From positions 1-64,000 of the forward strand of contig CAVUFN010000015.1 of NCBI GenBank assembly GCA_963740765.1: DNA of 64,000 nucleotides. The letters are read 5' to 3'. Shown here piece by piece: positions 53,607-63,042 of the stretch; position 1 is the stretch's first letter, and each line of letters begins with the position of its first letter. The stretch is from DATLGB01 sp963740765 (lineage in GTDB: Bacteria > Actinomycetota > Thermoleophilia > Solirubrobacterales > Solirubrobacteraceae). Made by a program: the position numbers and the translations under genes. The notes under the pieces are model-generated. The model was not told the origin of the DNA. It made no database searches and saw only the letters and a program-made list of their open reading frames with translations.

Positions 53607-56600
53607 GGCTCCTGGTCGTCATGGCCGTCCTGCTGGTGGCGCCGGCCACCGCACACGGCGCGCTCGTCGCCCAGTTCCACCTCGACGGCTCCGTCGCCGA
53701 CAGCTCGAGCAACGGCCTCAACGGCTCCGATCCGACCGGCGACTACGTCTCCGACGGCCGGTGGGGCCAGGGCTTCGACGCGGCCGACCTGCGCGAGGGC
53801 TTCGACGTCGCCACGAGCCCGAAGCTCGAGCCGGCGTCGACGCTGACGCTGGCGGTGTGGGTGCGCAAGCCGACCACCGCGGGCGCCAACCGGCTGATCG
53901 TCGGGAAGCTGCGCGGAGGCTGCGGCGACATCAGCTACGGCTTCGGGACCAACCAGACGCAGAGCAAGCCGTACTTCCAGGTCGCCGGCCACAGGATCGG
54001 CACCACGCTCGACGTCTGGGACGGGAAGTGGCACGCGCTGGTCGGCACCTTCGACGGCACCACGTCCCGGTTCTACGTCGACGGCAGCGAGCAGTCCTCG
54101 GACACCCAGGCGGCCGCCACGATCTCCTACGCCGGGAGCGGAACCGACCGGCGTCTGCAGGCCGCGCGACACACCCTGCCGGGGCAGCCGGCCTGCAACC
54201 CGAGCGACTACAGCATCACCATGCAGCTGGACGAGCTGCGGATCTACGACCAGGCGCTGACGGCCGCGCAGGTCAGCCGCATCTCCGACACGACGGCGTC
54301 CTCGCCGCCCGCTGCTGACCCACCGCCCGCGCCCACCCCGACGCCGACTCCCACGCCGACCCCGGCGCCGGCCCCGATCCCGCCGCCCATCACCGCGCCC
54401 GTGCCGGTCACGAACACGGCGCTCCCCACGGTCACCAAGGCGGCGAAGATCAACGGGACGACGACGCGCTACGGCTGCTCGCCGGGGACCTGGACCGGGC
54501 TCGCCACCGCCCCGGGGTTCACCTACGCCTGGATGCGCAACGGCGTGGAGATCGCCAAGGGCCAGACCTTCGACGTGGGTCCGTCGGGCTCAGGGCTCCA
54601 GTACTCCTGCCACGTCACCGCGCTGGCGCGGACCGGCGTCCGGGTCACGGCCGACAGCATCAAGCAGGTGCTCTACGGCACCTTCACCACCGCGATCCAG
54701 CCGGTGGAGGAGAAGCTGACCGGCAACCTGTTCATCCGCGGCATCGACGTGCTGCAGTCCGTGCAGCCGACCGCCTCGGCACAGCAGTACCTGCCCGGTG
54801 TCGGCGGGTTCCCGGACAACTGCGGCGGTGGCACGCCGACGAACTGGACCGCGCTGCCGCTGTGCGCGTTCCCGACCGGCGACGCGCAGCGCGTGAACTA
54901 CACGGGCGTCGACATCGACCCCGACAAACCCGCGTATGCGGTCGTGTACGTCAGCGGGGCGCCCGGGGCGAAGCTCGGCCTCGTCGACGTCGAGCTGACC
55001 GGGAGCGCCCTCGGCGCGTCGACGTCCTTCCGCGGTTCGGTGACGGGGTTGATCGAGCCGCGGACGGCGCTGACGCCGTGGGTGACCGCGTCCGACCGCG
55101 AGGACGAGGCGCAGGGCGTGGTCATCCAGATCCCGCCGGAGTGGCTGCACGAGGCCGAGACCAACCGCCAGGTCTTCACCCTCAAGGCGAAGGCGCGGCC
55201 CGCGCCGACCGGGCTGCCGGTGGTGCAGTGCCTCGTGTTCGCGGACGCGTGCGCCGCCGACGACAGCTTCGAGCTTCGCGACGTCCACATCGAGCACCGC
55301 ATCTACCGGGTCGACGTGCGCGCGGTCCAGGTCCTCAAGCCCGATCAGTACCCGGGCCGCGCCAACGCGATCACCCTGGCGGACCCGGACACCGTGCTGG
55401 CCGGGGCCCGCCGGCTGCTCCCCGGTGGCGACCGCATGCTCGACACCGACTACACGGGCGACGTCGTCGTCGACACGGACGCGTTGACGGCGACGAAGGG
55501 CTGCGGCCGCGCGCCGGCCGGGGAGACCGAGAAGGCCCGCAACGACCGCGTGCGGACGTGCCGATCCGAGTACGTGTTCGCCCGGCTCGAGGCCTTCCGA
55601 CGCGCGTCCGTCGACAACGCCTCGGGATACGACATCCTCATGGGCGTCCATCGCTATGCGCTCGCGCCGGGTCGGGGCAACGAGCCGGGGGTCGCCGACG
55701 GCACGGTGCTGTCGCCGAGCACGACCGTCGGCACACAGCCGATCCTGCACCTGGACGACGGCAGCCTCGGCCGCCCGCTGACGTCGGCGGCGCACGAGCT
55801 CGGTCATGCCCTCGGCGCACCGCACGCCGACTTCGCGACGGCCAAGGCCGACAACCCGTGCGGCGGCAACAGCGACGGTCAGGTCGGCGAGCCGTGGCCG
55901 GCCGACCAGCACGGGCGCCTGCAGGGTCTGCGCTTCGATCGCACGACCGGCGCCCGCGAGTACGACAGCGCCGGCCTCCGGCTCTTCGACTTCATGTCCT
56001 ACTGCGCCCGGGAGGAGATCGCCGGGCTGTCGGCCTTCAACTGGTGGCGCTTCCAGCGCAAGCTCGTCTCCCTCAGCGCGAGCTCGCCCACCACCAACGC
56101 GCGCAGCACGCGGTCTCTTCGCGCCGACGGGCCGTCAGGCTTCGTCACGGGCTTCGTCCTCAACGGGGAAGCGGTCATCACCGACGTCGTCCCCGCCAAC
56201 CCCGACAACGTCCCCGTGGGGTCGGTCGCCGGCTCGCCGCTGCGCATCCAGGGCACCGACGCCGCCGGCGGCCCGGCCGGCGACGTCGGAGCGACGATCC
56301 GGCCGTCGAGCGAAGGTGGCGGCGCGACCTTCATCGCCCCGCTTCCCGCCGGGGCCGAGAAGATCGCGGTCACCTCGGGCGGCGCGGTGCTCGCCGAGCG
56401 CGCAAAGAGCACGCCGCCGACGGTGAAGGTGCTCTCGCCGCGCAAGGGGACCCGCGTGCGCAAGCGGCTCACCGTCTCGTGGAAGGCGAGTGACCCCGAT
56501 GGTGACGTCCTGAGCGCCACCGTCCAGTTCTCGGCCAACGGGACCTCGGGCTGGCGGACGCTCTACGAGGGCCCGAGCTCGGGGACGGTGACTGCGCCCG

Positions 56601-57220
56601 CCGGCCTGCTCTCCGCCGGGCGCAGGGCCCGTGTGCGCGTCCGGGTCAACGATGGCTTCTCCGCCGCACAGGCGGTCTCGTCGCCGTTCCGCGCCGCCGG
56701 CACACCCCCCACGGTGAGCATCGTCAGCCCGGTCGCAGGAACCCGGGCCACCGCCGGCGTCCGCACGCGCCTCACCGGAGCGGCGACCGACGACGCAGGC
56801 CGCAGCCTGCGGGACCTGACCTGGTTCGCGGGCAAGCGGCGGCTCGGTCGTGGCCGCGACCTGCGCGTCACCCTGCCGCCCGGGAAGGCGAAGCTGCGAC
56901 TGGTCGCCCGCGACCGCGGCGGTCGCCGCGGCACCGCTTCCCGCACCGTCACCGTCGCGCCGGTCCTGCTGCGCCTGACGGCGCTGGCGGCGCCCGATCG
57001 CGTGAAGGCGAAGGCGCGCACGGTCAAGATCGAGGTCGCCGCCACGACCGCCGCCGAGTTGCACGCGGGCGGGCGCACCCATCGCGTCGGCCCGCGGGCG
57101 AGGACGATCACCGTCCGCCTCCCCGCGAGGCCCGCGCACGGCCTCCTCCAAGTCCCCCTGAAGGCGACGGCCCCCGGCCAGCCCTCCCTGTCCACCACCC
57201 TCACATTGGTACGGCTATGA
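53603..57220 (+). CDS. Secreted LamG-metzincin metalloprotease with Ig-like C-terminal domains
   Basis: 1205 residues, intact. GTG 53603 overlaps the preceding stop and starts a signal peptide (VRLLVVMAVLLVAPATAHG). LamG domain about 22-225 (FHLDGSVADSSSNGLNG; MQLDELRIYDQALTAAQV), Pro/Thr linker 233-270, an Ig-like module (GCSPGTWTGLA), a large middle region, then the metzincin site HELGHALGAPH (His731, Glu732, His735, His741) with a Met-turn FMSYC around Met798. A C-terminal pair of Ig-like domains (PTVKVLSPRKGTRVRKRLTV; PTVSIVSPVAGTRATAGVRT) ends in basic beta-rich sequence. This is a zinc endopeptidase of the HExxHxxGxxH clan, exported, perhaps acting on the giant neighbours or on extracellular polymer-bound protein. 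No propeptide Cys switch is obvious. Confidence 0.88.
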   Translation: MRLLVVMAVLLVAPATAHGALVAQFHLDGSVADSSSNGLNGSDPTGDYVSDGRWGQGFDAADLREGFDVATSPKLEPASTLTLAVWVRKPTTAGANRLIVGKLRGGCGDISYGFGTNQTQSKPYFQVAGHRIGTTLDVWDGKWHALVGTFDGTTSRFYVDGSEQSSDTQAAATISYAGSGTDRRLQAARHTLPGQPACNPSDYSITMQLDELRIYDQALTAAQVSRISDTTASSPPAADPPPAPTPTPTPTPTPAPAPIPPPITAPVPVTNTALPTVTKAAKINGTTTRYGCSPGTWTGLATAPGFTYAWMRNGVEIAKGQTFDVGPSGSGLQYSCHVTALARTGVRVTADSIKQVLYGTFTTAIQPVEEKLTGNLFIRGIDVLQSVQPTASAQQYLPGVGGFPDNCGGGTPTNWTALPLCAFPTGDAQRVNYTGVDIDPDKPAYAVVYVSGAPGAKLGLVDVELTGSALGASTSFRGSVTGLIEPRTALTPWVTASDREDEAQGVVIQIPPEWLHEAETNRQVFTLKAKARPAPTGLPVVQCLVFADACAADDSFELRDVHIEHRIYRVDVRAVQVLKPDQYPGRANAITLADPDTVLAGARRLLPGGDRMLDTDYTGDVVVDTDALTATKGCGRAPAGETEKARNDRVRTCRSEYVFARLEAFRRASVDNASGYDILMGVHRYALAPGRGNEPGVADGTVLSPSTTVGTQPILHLDDGSLGRPLTSAAHELGHALGAPHADFATAKADNPCGGNSDGQVGEPWPADQHGRLQGLRFDRTTGAREYDSAGLRLFDFMSYCAREEIAGLSAFNWWRFQRKLVSLSASSPTTNARSTRSLRADGPSGFVTGFVLNGEAVITDVVPANPDNVPVGSVAGSPLRIQGTDAAGGPAGDVGATIRPSSEGGGATFIAPLPAGAEKIAVTSGGAVLAERAKSTPPTVKVLSPRKGTRVRKRLTVSWKASDPDGDVLSATVQFSANGTSGWRTLYEGPSSGTVTAPAGLLSAGRRARVRVRVNDGFSAAQAVSSPFRAAGTPPTVSIVSPVAGTRATAGVRTRLTGAATDDAGRSLRDLTWFAGKRRLGRGRDLRVTLPPGKAKLRLVARDRGGRRGTASRTVTVAPVLLRLTALAAPDRVKAKARTVKIEVAATTAAELHAGGRTHRVGPRARTITVRLPARPAHGLLQVPLKATAPGQPSLSTTLTLVRL

Positions 57221-58995
57221 AACGCATGCTCCTGACGCTGGCCATCCTCCTGCTGGCGGCTCCGTCCGCGGACGCGTTCGTGAGCTTCGGCCCGGGCCCC
57301 GGGATGTCGTACCAGGCGGACGATCCGAACGCGAGCCTGGCCACGGTGCTCGCCGACTTCAACGGGGACGGCGCGCTCGACTTCGCGTCGGCGGGCGACG
57401 GCACCCGCGTCTTCGTCTGGCTCAACAACGGCCACGGCGGGTTCTCCATGGCGGACCGCACCCCGCTCACGGTCACCGATGGCTCGCACCCGGCACTGGC
57501 CGCCGGGGATCTCGACGGGGACGGCAACGTCGATCTCGTGGCCGACGAGTACACCGGCATCAAGGTCTTCTACGGGACCGGTGGCGGAAACTTCGAGATC
57601 CAGTCTTCGAACAAGGCGCCGCGCGCGATCGCCCTCCCGGGCGGCGACTCCGCCACGCACATCGTGCTCGCCAACGTGACCGGTGACAGCAAGCTCGACA
57701 TCCTCGCGACGGGGTACGCCAACAAGCTCTACGTGCTGCGCAACGACGGAACCAACGTCGGCTACACCGCCGTAGCGAACTCCCCCGTCCCCCTCGGCGA
57801 AAAGGCGGACGGGCTGGGTGTGGCCGACTTCAACGAGGACGGCAAGCTGGATGTCGCCGTCACCCAGCGCACCGCCAGCACCGTGCGGGTCTACCTCAAC
57901 GGTCCGTTCATCTTCCTCGGAGCGACGACGATCCCCGTTCCCAGCGCCTTCAACCTCGCCACGGCGGACCTCGACGGCAACGGCCACGCGGATCTCGTCG
58001 TCTCCGAGGCGTTCACGACGAACGTCTACGGCATCGTCGGCGACGGCCACGGCGCCTTCACGGTGCGCAACCCCGGCCACGCCGATGCCCCGATCAGCTC
58101 GTTCGCGGTCGCCGACGTCGACGGTGACGCCGTGCCGGACGTCGTCGCCGCGTTCGCCGCCGGCAACTACGGGATGTCGGTGCTCCTGGGTGACGGCCAG
58201 GGGTACCTCAACGGTGGGCCGGCACCGACCCAGCTCAACGACTACGCGTCCAGCGTCGCGCTCGGCGACCTCAACGGCGACGCCAAGCCGGACGCCGCGC
58301 TCGGGATGGCGCACAGCCAGACCAGGCTGCTCCTGAATCGCGGCAGTTCCGGCCGGGAGATCCGGGGCGGTCCGCTCGACTTCGGCGGGCAGGCCACCGG
58401 CACGCTGTCCTCGGCGCGACCGCTCGCGGTGCACAGCAACGGCGACGCCGCGCTGCGCGTCGCGCACGTGCGCGTCACGGGCCCGAACCGGGACGACTTC
58501 CTCATCAGCCAGGACGACTGCACCGGCCGCAGCATCCTCGCGTTCACCGATTGCGGGGTGTCGATCCGCTTCGCGCCGCAGTCACCGGGGGCCAAGAGCG
58601 CCACGCTGCAGCTCGAGGACGACGCTCCGGGTGCCGCGGGCACCATCGCGTTGTCGGGGACCGGCGGCGACCTGCCGACCGGGCCTGCGGGTCCGGGAGG
58701 CCCGGGTGGAGCGGCCGGCACCCCCGGTGCCGCCGGCGCCCCCGGCACCACGGGCGCAACCGGCGCGCGCGGTCCCAAGGGCCCCAAGCAGGACGTCGAC
58801 TGCGACGTGGACAAGACCAAGCGGGCCAAGAAGGTCAAGGTCACCTGCACCGTCAAGACACCGAAGGCCGCGGTGGCCCGGCTGACCCGCCGCGGCAGGG
58901 TCGTGGCTCGCCGTCACCTGCGGGCGGGACGGCACCGCGTCGTCTTCCGGATGCAACACGCGGGTCGCTATCGCCTGCACGTGCGAGCCGAGTAA
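57217..58995 (+). CDS. Secreted FG-GAP/VCBS propeller protein with collagen-like segment
   Basis: 592 residues, intact. ATG 57217 overlaps the metzincin stop (ATGA). Signal peptide MKRMLLTLAILLLAAPSADA; then about seven FG-GAP repeats with Ca-binding loops such as DFNGDGALDFASAG, DLDGDGNVDLVADE, DFNEDGKLDVAV, DLDGNGHADLVV, DVDGDAVPDVVA and DLNGDAKPDAAL, an integrin-alpha-like propeller. Residues about 370-485 are a choice-of-anchor/ASPM-like Ig domain (LDFGGQATGTLSS; SIRFAPQSPGAKSATLQL). Residues about 488-524 are Gly-X-Y repeats (GPAGPGGPGGAAGTPG) like collagen, then a Lys-rich Cys-containing beta domain. It is the last gene of the three-gene secreted operon and abuts prfB. An adhesive or structural role is plausible. 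Confidence 0.88.
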   Translation: MKRMLLTLAILLLAAPSADAFVSFGPGPGMSYQADDPNASLATVLADFNGDGALDFASAGDGTRVFVWLNNGHGGFSMADRTPLTVTDGSHPALAAGDLDGDGNVDLVADEYTGIKVFYGTGGGNFEIQSSNKAPRAIALPGGDSATHIVLANVTGDSKLDILATGYANKLYVLRNDGTNVGYTAVANSPVPLGEKADGLGVADFNEDGKLDVAVTQRTASTVRVYLNGPFIFLGATTIPVPSAFNLATADLDGNGHADLVVSEAFTTNVYGIVGDGHGAFTVRNPGHADAPISSFAVADVDGDAVPDVVAAFAAGNYGMSVLLGDGQGYLNGGPAPTQLNDYASSVALGDLNGDAKPDAALGMAHSQTRLLLNRGSSGREIRGGPLDFGGQATGTLSSARPLAVHSNGDAALRVAHVRVTGPNRDDFLISQDDCTGRSILAFTDCGVSIRFAPQSPGAKSATLQLEDDAPGAAGTIALSGTGGDLPTGPAGPGGPGGAAGTPGAAGAPGTTGATGARGPKGPKQDVDCDVDKTKRAKKVKVTCTVKTPKAAVARLTRRGRVVARRHLRAGRHRVVFRMQHAGRYRLHVRAE

Positions 58996-59005
58996 TGTCC
59001 GACGC

Positions 59006-60089
59006 GTGAGCACCCCCGCCTCGTCCCAGCCGACGCCGCAGCGCCTTGCGGCGATCCGCGAGCAGCTCACGCTCCTCGCGGACTACCTTTGACCCAGCAG
59101 GGCTGAAGGACCGCGTCAGCGCCCTGGAGGCGCAGATGGGCGAGCCGGGCTTCTGGGACGACCCGGACGCCGCGGCGAAGGTCAACGCCGAGTACGCGCG
59201 CACCAACCGCCGCCTGACCACGTTCACCTCGCTGGAGGAGGACGTCGAGCTGCTCGAGATCGCCGAGGAGGACGAGGACATCGAGGAGATGCTCGCCTCC
59301 GCCGAGTCGCGCCTGGAGGAGCTCGAGCTCGCGCGGCTGTTCTCCGGTCGCTACGACGCGGGTGACGCGCTGGTCACCGTCAACTCCGGCGCGGGCGGGA
59401 CGGACGCGCAGGACTGGGCCGAGATGGTGCTGCGCATGGAGATGCGCTGGGCCGAGCGGCGCGGCTTCAAGGCCGAGCTGCTGGAGGCCAGCGCGGGGGA
59501 GGAGGCCGGCATCAAGTCGGCGACCTTCCGCGTGGAGGGCGAGAACGCCTACGGCCTCTACGGCGCCGAGAAGGGCGTCCACCGCCTGGTGCGCATCTCC
59601 CCGTTCGACGCGCAGTCGCGGCGCCAGACCGCGTTCGCCTCCGTCGAGGTCTCGCCCGTCCTCGAAGAGCTCGGCGAGGTCGAGATCAACGACGACGACC
59701 TGCAGATCGACACGTACCGCGCCTCGGGCGCGGGCGGCCAGCACGTCAACAAGACCGACTCGGCCGTGCGCATCACCCACCGCCCGTCGGGCATCGTCGT
59801 GCAGTGCCAGAACGAGCGCTCGCAGACGTCCAACAAGCTGACCGCGATGAAGATGCTGCAGTCCAAGCTCGTCGAGCGCGAGGAGCGCATGCGCCGCGAG
59901 GAGATCGCCAAGGAGAAGGGCGAGGCGATGGACGTCGGCTGGGGCTCGCAGATCCGCTCCTACGTGCTCAACCCGTACACGATGGTCAAGGACCACCGCA
60001 CGGACCACGAGATGGGCGACACCACCCGCGTTCTCGACGGCGACCTCGACGGCTTCGTGCGCGCGTACCTGCTCAAGGCCGCTTCGTGA
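59006..60089 (+). CDS. prfB: Peptide chain release factor 2, with programmed +1 frameshift
   Basis: RF2 releases peptides at UGA and UAA. The first segment starts at GTG 59006 (MSTPASSQPTPQRLAAIREQ) and ends in DYL at CTT TGA C (59087-59093). A +1 slip on CUU joins it to DPAGLKDRVSALEAQMGEPG in the main frame to 60089; the CDS is therefore 59006-59089 plus 59091-60089. The SPF specificity tripeptide (VRISPFDAQ) and GGQ motif (SGAGGQHVNKTDSAVR) are both present. About 360 residues, normal length. The start lies 11 bases after the secreted-operon stop; the stop overlaps the next GTG. Unlike the other breaks in the window, this one matches the known RF2 autoregulatory site exactly. Confidence 0.96.
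59087..59093 (+). promoter_or_regulatory. RF2 programmed frameshift site CTT TGA C
   Basis: The in-frame TGA at 59090-59092 after CTT, followed by C, is the slippery site at which low RF2 lets ribosomes shift +1. The internal Shine-Dalgarno-like AGGGGG that stimulates shifting in E. coli is not present at the usual 3-base distance; the upstream bases read GCGGACTAC. Shifting may therefore be weaker or use another stimulator. Confidence 0.92.
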
Positions 60090-61560
60090 GCGCCTCGGAG
60101 CAGCCCAACGCGCCCTACCTGGACGCGCTGGTCGCCTACGGGTTCCGCGGCTCCACGCGCTTCCACGTCCCCGGCCACAAGGGCGGCCGCGGCGCCGACC
60201 CCGGGCTGATGAACGCGATCGGGCTGATGGCGCTGCAGCTCGACGTCCCGCAGGACATCGAGGGCATCGACCTCGGCGCGCGGCCGACGCCCTACGAGGA
60301 GGCCGAGCGGCTCGCCGCGGAGGCCCACGGCGCGGAGCGGACCTGGTTCCTCACCAACGGCGCCACCCAGGGCAACCACGCGCTGTGCCTGGCGCTGGCG
60401 CCGCTCGGGCGCCCCGGTGGTCGTCCAGCGCAACTCGCACGGGTCGGTGATCGACGGGCTCGTGCTCAGCGGCGGCGCGCCCGTCCTTCGTCGCGCCCGC
60501 CTACGACGACGAGCTCGGCATGGCCCACGGCGTCACGCCCGAGGGCCTGGCGGAGGCGCTCGACGCCTGTCCCGGGGCGCAGGCGGCGTTCGTCGTCAGC
60601 CCCACCTACTACGGCCTCGCCGCCGACGTGGCCGGCCTCGCGGAGGTCGCCCACGCCCGCGGCGTCCCGCTGGTGGTCGACCAGTCCTGGGGCCCGCACT
60701 TCGGCTTCCACGAGGCGGTCCCCGAGTCGGCGCTGCGCCTGGGCGCGGACGCGGCGCTGACCTCCACGCACAAGATCGTCGGCTCCCTCACGCAGTCGGC
60801 GATGCTCCACGTCGCCGCCGGCGGACGGGTGGACCCGGAGGCCGTCGGCCGCGCCGTGCGCCTCGTCAAGACGACGTCGCCGAGCGCCGCTGCTGATGGG
60901 CTCGCTCGACGCCGCCCGCCGCCAGCTCGCCGTTCACGGCCAGGCGCTGCTGCTCGCGGACATTGGCGGCCGCCGCCACGCTGCGCGAGCGCGATCGACG
61001 TCGTGCCCGGCTGCGCGGTCGTGGGGGAGGACATGGTCGGCCGCGCGGGCGTCGCCGCCTGGGACCCGCTGCGCGTCGTCATCGACGTGCGGGGCACCGG
61101 CCGCACCGGCTACGAGGTCTACGCCGCCGTGCGCGAGAGCTACGACGCCCAGCTCGAGCTCGCCACCCACGCCACCGTCGTCCTCGTCCTCGGCATCGCC
61201 CAGCCCGTCGACGACCTCGAGCGCTTCGCCTACGACTTCGCGGAGACCATCGGGCGCATCTCCCGGCCGGGGGAGGCGCAGGCGCTCGCCCGCTCCCAGC
61301 GGGCGCTGCACAACGAGGTGGCGATGACGCCGCGCGACGCCTTCCTGGGCCGCACGGAGGTCGTGGCCATCGCCGACGCCGAGGGCCGCGTGTCCTCCGA
61401 GTCCATCGCCGGCTATCCGCCGGGCATCCCCGCGCTGCTGCCGGGGGAGCGCGTCACCCGCGAGGCGATCGAGTACCTGCGCGAGCTCGTGTCCGCCGGC
61501 GCCCGCCTGCACGGCGCCGCCGATCCGGACCTGGACTCCATGTACGTCGTCTGCGAATGA
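60086..61560 (+). CDS. Orn/Lys/Arg decarboxylase family PLP enzyme (frameshifted)
   Basis: These fold-type I PLP enzymes decarboxylate basic amino acids to polyamine precursors. Motifs: YGFRGSTRFHVPGHKGGRGA, DVPQDIEGIDLG, TWFLTNGATQGNHALCLAL, VVSPTYYGLAADVAGLAEVA, VDQSWGPHFGFH (PLP Asp) and TSTHKIVGSLTQSAMLH (PLP Lys in the STHK motif), then a small C-terminal domain ending YVVCE. About 485 residues, the short form without the N-terminal wing domain of the large inducible enzymes. GTG 60086 overlaps the prfB stop. One-base breaks lie near 60415, 60481, 60889, 60963 and 60990. Substrate (Arg, Lys or Orn) cannot be told. Confidence 0.87.
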
Positions 61561-62105
61561 CGCTGTCCTACGCCGAGTTCGGCGAGCGGTTCTTCTTCTA
61601 CGCGGTCACGGCGGAGCGCATCGAGGCGTCGCTGGAGCGGCTCGCCGGCGATCCGATCGCCTTCGGCCCGATCGCGGCCGGGCCGGGCGGCATCGCGCAG
61701 GTCAAGGCGCGCGGCACGACCGGGGCGGGGACGGCCACTCCCGTCGAGGGCGACGAGGTCCGCTACCGGCTCGCGATCCCGGTGTCGCTCGAGCTGCGCA
61801 TCCAGCTTGGCCCCGACCACCACGACTTCGACGTCGGCCTGGTCGTCGGGCTCGACCTTCACGCCCGCGCCGAGGAGCCGCTGCGCGTCGTCATCGACAT
61901 CGCACCACCGACCTGGCGCGACGTCGAGGTCAACCTCTCCACGGGTGCGCTGCGCTCGTCGATGCTCCAGCGGGTGGCGGGCATCGACCGCGAGATCGCC
62001 CGCTTCGTGGCCAAGTACGTCGCCAAGGAGATCGACAAGGAGCACATCCGGGCGGCGCGCGACATCGACATCGCCGCCCGCATCGAGGAGGGCTGGCGGG
62101 GCTAG
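61557..62105 (+). CDS. Conserved hypothetical protein
   Basis: The intact 182-residue protein (MTLSYAEFGERFFFYAVTAE) is soluble and has no signal peptide. The middle is beta-rich with RYRLAIPVSLELRIQL and FDVGLVVGLDLHARAEEPLR, a pattern suggestive of a lipid- or ligand-binding beta-cup such as SRPBCC, and the last 50 residues are charged helix (IDREIARFVAKYVAKEIDKE). Its ATG overlaps the decarboxylase stop (ATGA), so it is probably co-expressed with it. I recall similar unnamed proteins in actinobacteria but cannot name a family or function. Confidence 0.75.
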   Translation: MTLSYAEFGERFFFYAVTAERIEASLERLAGDPIAFGPIAAGPGGIAQVKARGTTGAGTATPVEGDEVRYRLAIPVSLELRIQLGPDHHDFDVGLVVGLDLHARAEEPLRVVIDIAPPTWRDVEVNLSTGALRSSMLQRVAGIDREIARFVAKYVAKEIDKEHIRAARDIDIAARIEEGWRG

Positions 62106-62207
62106 CCCCGACCGCGCTTCTGCTCTCGCCTCAGCCGGAAGCCGGTGGCGCAGGCCTGGAGGCGGCTGGGGCGTAGCGCGGGTCACCTCGTCTAGCGTCT
62201 GACGGCC

Positions 62208-63042
62208 ATGGATCTTGACGCTCTGGTGCAAGCCGCTCTGGCGGAGGACGTCGGTGTCGGCGACGTCACGACGGAGGCGACCGTGCCGGCCGAGGCCCGT
62301 GGCGTGGCGACCATCGTCCAGAAGGCGGCCGGCGTCGTCTCCGGCCTCGACGTCGCCGAAGCGGTCTTCCGCGCGCTCGACCCCGACTGCGCGATCGAAC
62401 GTGGTCCGGAGGGGGAGTGGCGCGAGCCGGGAGCGATCGCGCTGCGCGTCGAGGGCTCCGCACGGGCGCTGCTGACCGCCGAGCGGACGGCCCTGAACTT
62501 CCTGCAGCGGCTGAGCGGCGTGGCCACCGTCACTGCGTCGGTGGTCCGTGCCGTGCGCGAGGCCGGTGGCGAGGCGACCATCCTCGACACGCGCAAGACC
62601 ACGCCGGGCCTGCGCGCGCTGGAGAAGGCGGCAGTCGTGCACGGCGGTGGGACCAACCACCGGGTCGGGCTCTTCGACGCGATCCTCATCAAGGAGAACC
62701 ACGCGGCGCTGGGCGGCGGCGATCGGCGCCGCGGTCGCCTCGGCGCGCGCTGCTCGTCCGGACCTCCCGATCGAGGTCGAGGTGCGCGACGGCATCGAGA
62801 TCGACCAGGCGCTCGAGGCCGGGGCCGACCGGCTGCTGCTGGACAACATGACGCCGGGCCAGATCGCCGACGCCGTGGCCCACATCGGCGGCCGCGCGCA
62901 GACGGAGGCCAGCGGCGGCATCAGCCCGGACACAGTTGTGGTCTACGCGACCATAAAGGGGCTAGACTTCGTGTCGCTGGGATGGCTGACGCACTCCGCG
63001 CCCGCCCTCGACCTATCGCTCCTCCTGGAGGTCGCGCCATGA
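62208..63042 (+). CDS. nadC: Nicotinate-nucleotide (quinolinate) phosphoribosyltransferase (one frameshift)
   Basis: NadC converts quinolinate and PRPP to nicotinate mononucleotide, the third step of de novo NAD synthesis. Motifs: AALAEDVGVGDVTTEATVPA at the N-terminus, ERTALNFLQRLSGVAT, the active-site ILDTRKTTPGLRALEK, GGGTNHRVGLFDAILIKENH, VEVRDGIEIDQAL, LLLDNM and EASGGI. Length about 277 residues, normal. The start ATG 62208 lies 102 bases from the previous stop, the one sizeable gap here, so a promoter is likely in 62110-62200; TCTAGCGT at 62191-62198 may contribute. One extra base near 62720 breaks the frame. Its TGA overlaps the nadA ATG (ATGA). Confidence 0.94.

Noticed and set aside
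54310..54400. CCGACGCCGAC-type tandem repeat as a microsatellite
   Set aside because: It encodes the Pro/Thr linker after the LamG domain of the metzincin protein; similar linkers occur at 28270-28330 and 9120-9200. Codon repetition explains it.
62106..62207. Possible tRNA or small RNA between the conserved unknown gene and nadC
   Set aside because: No cloverleaf, no TTC-arm signature and no terminator; it looks like a promoter region only.
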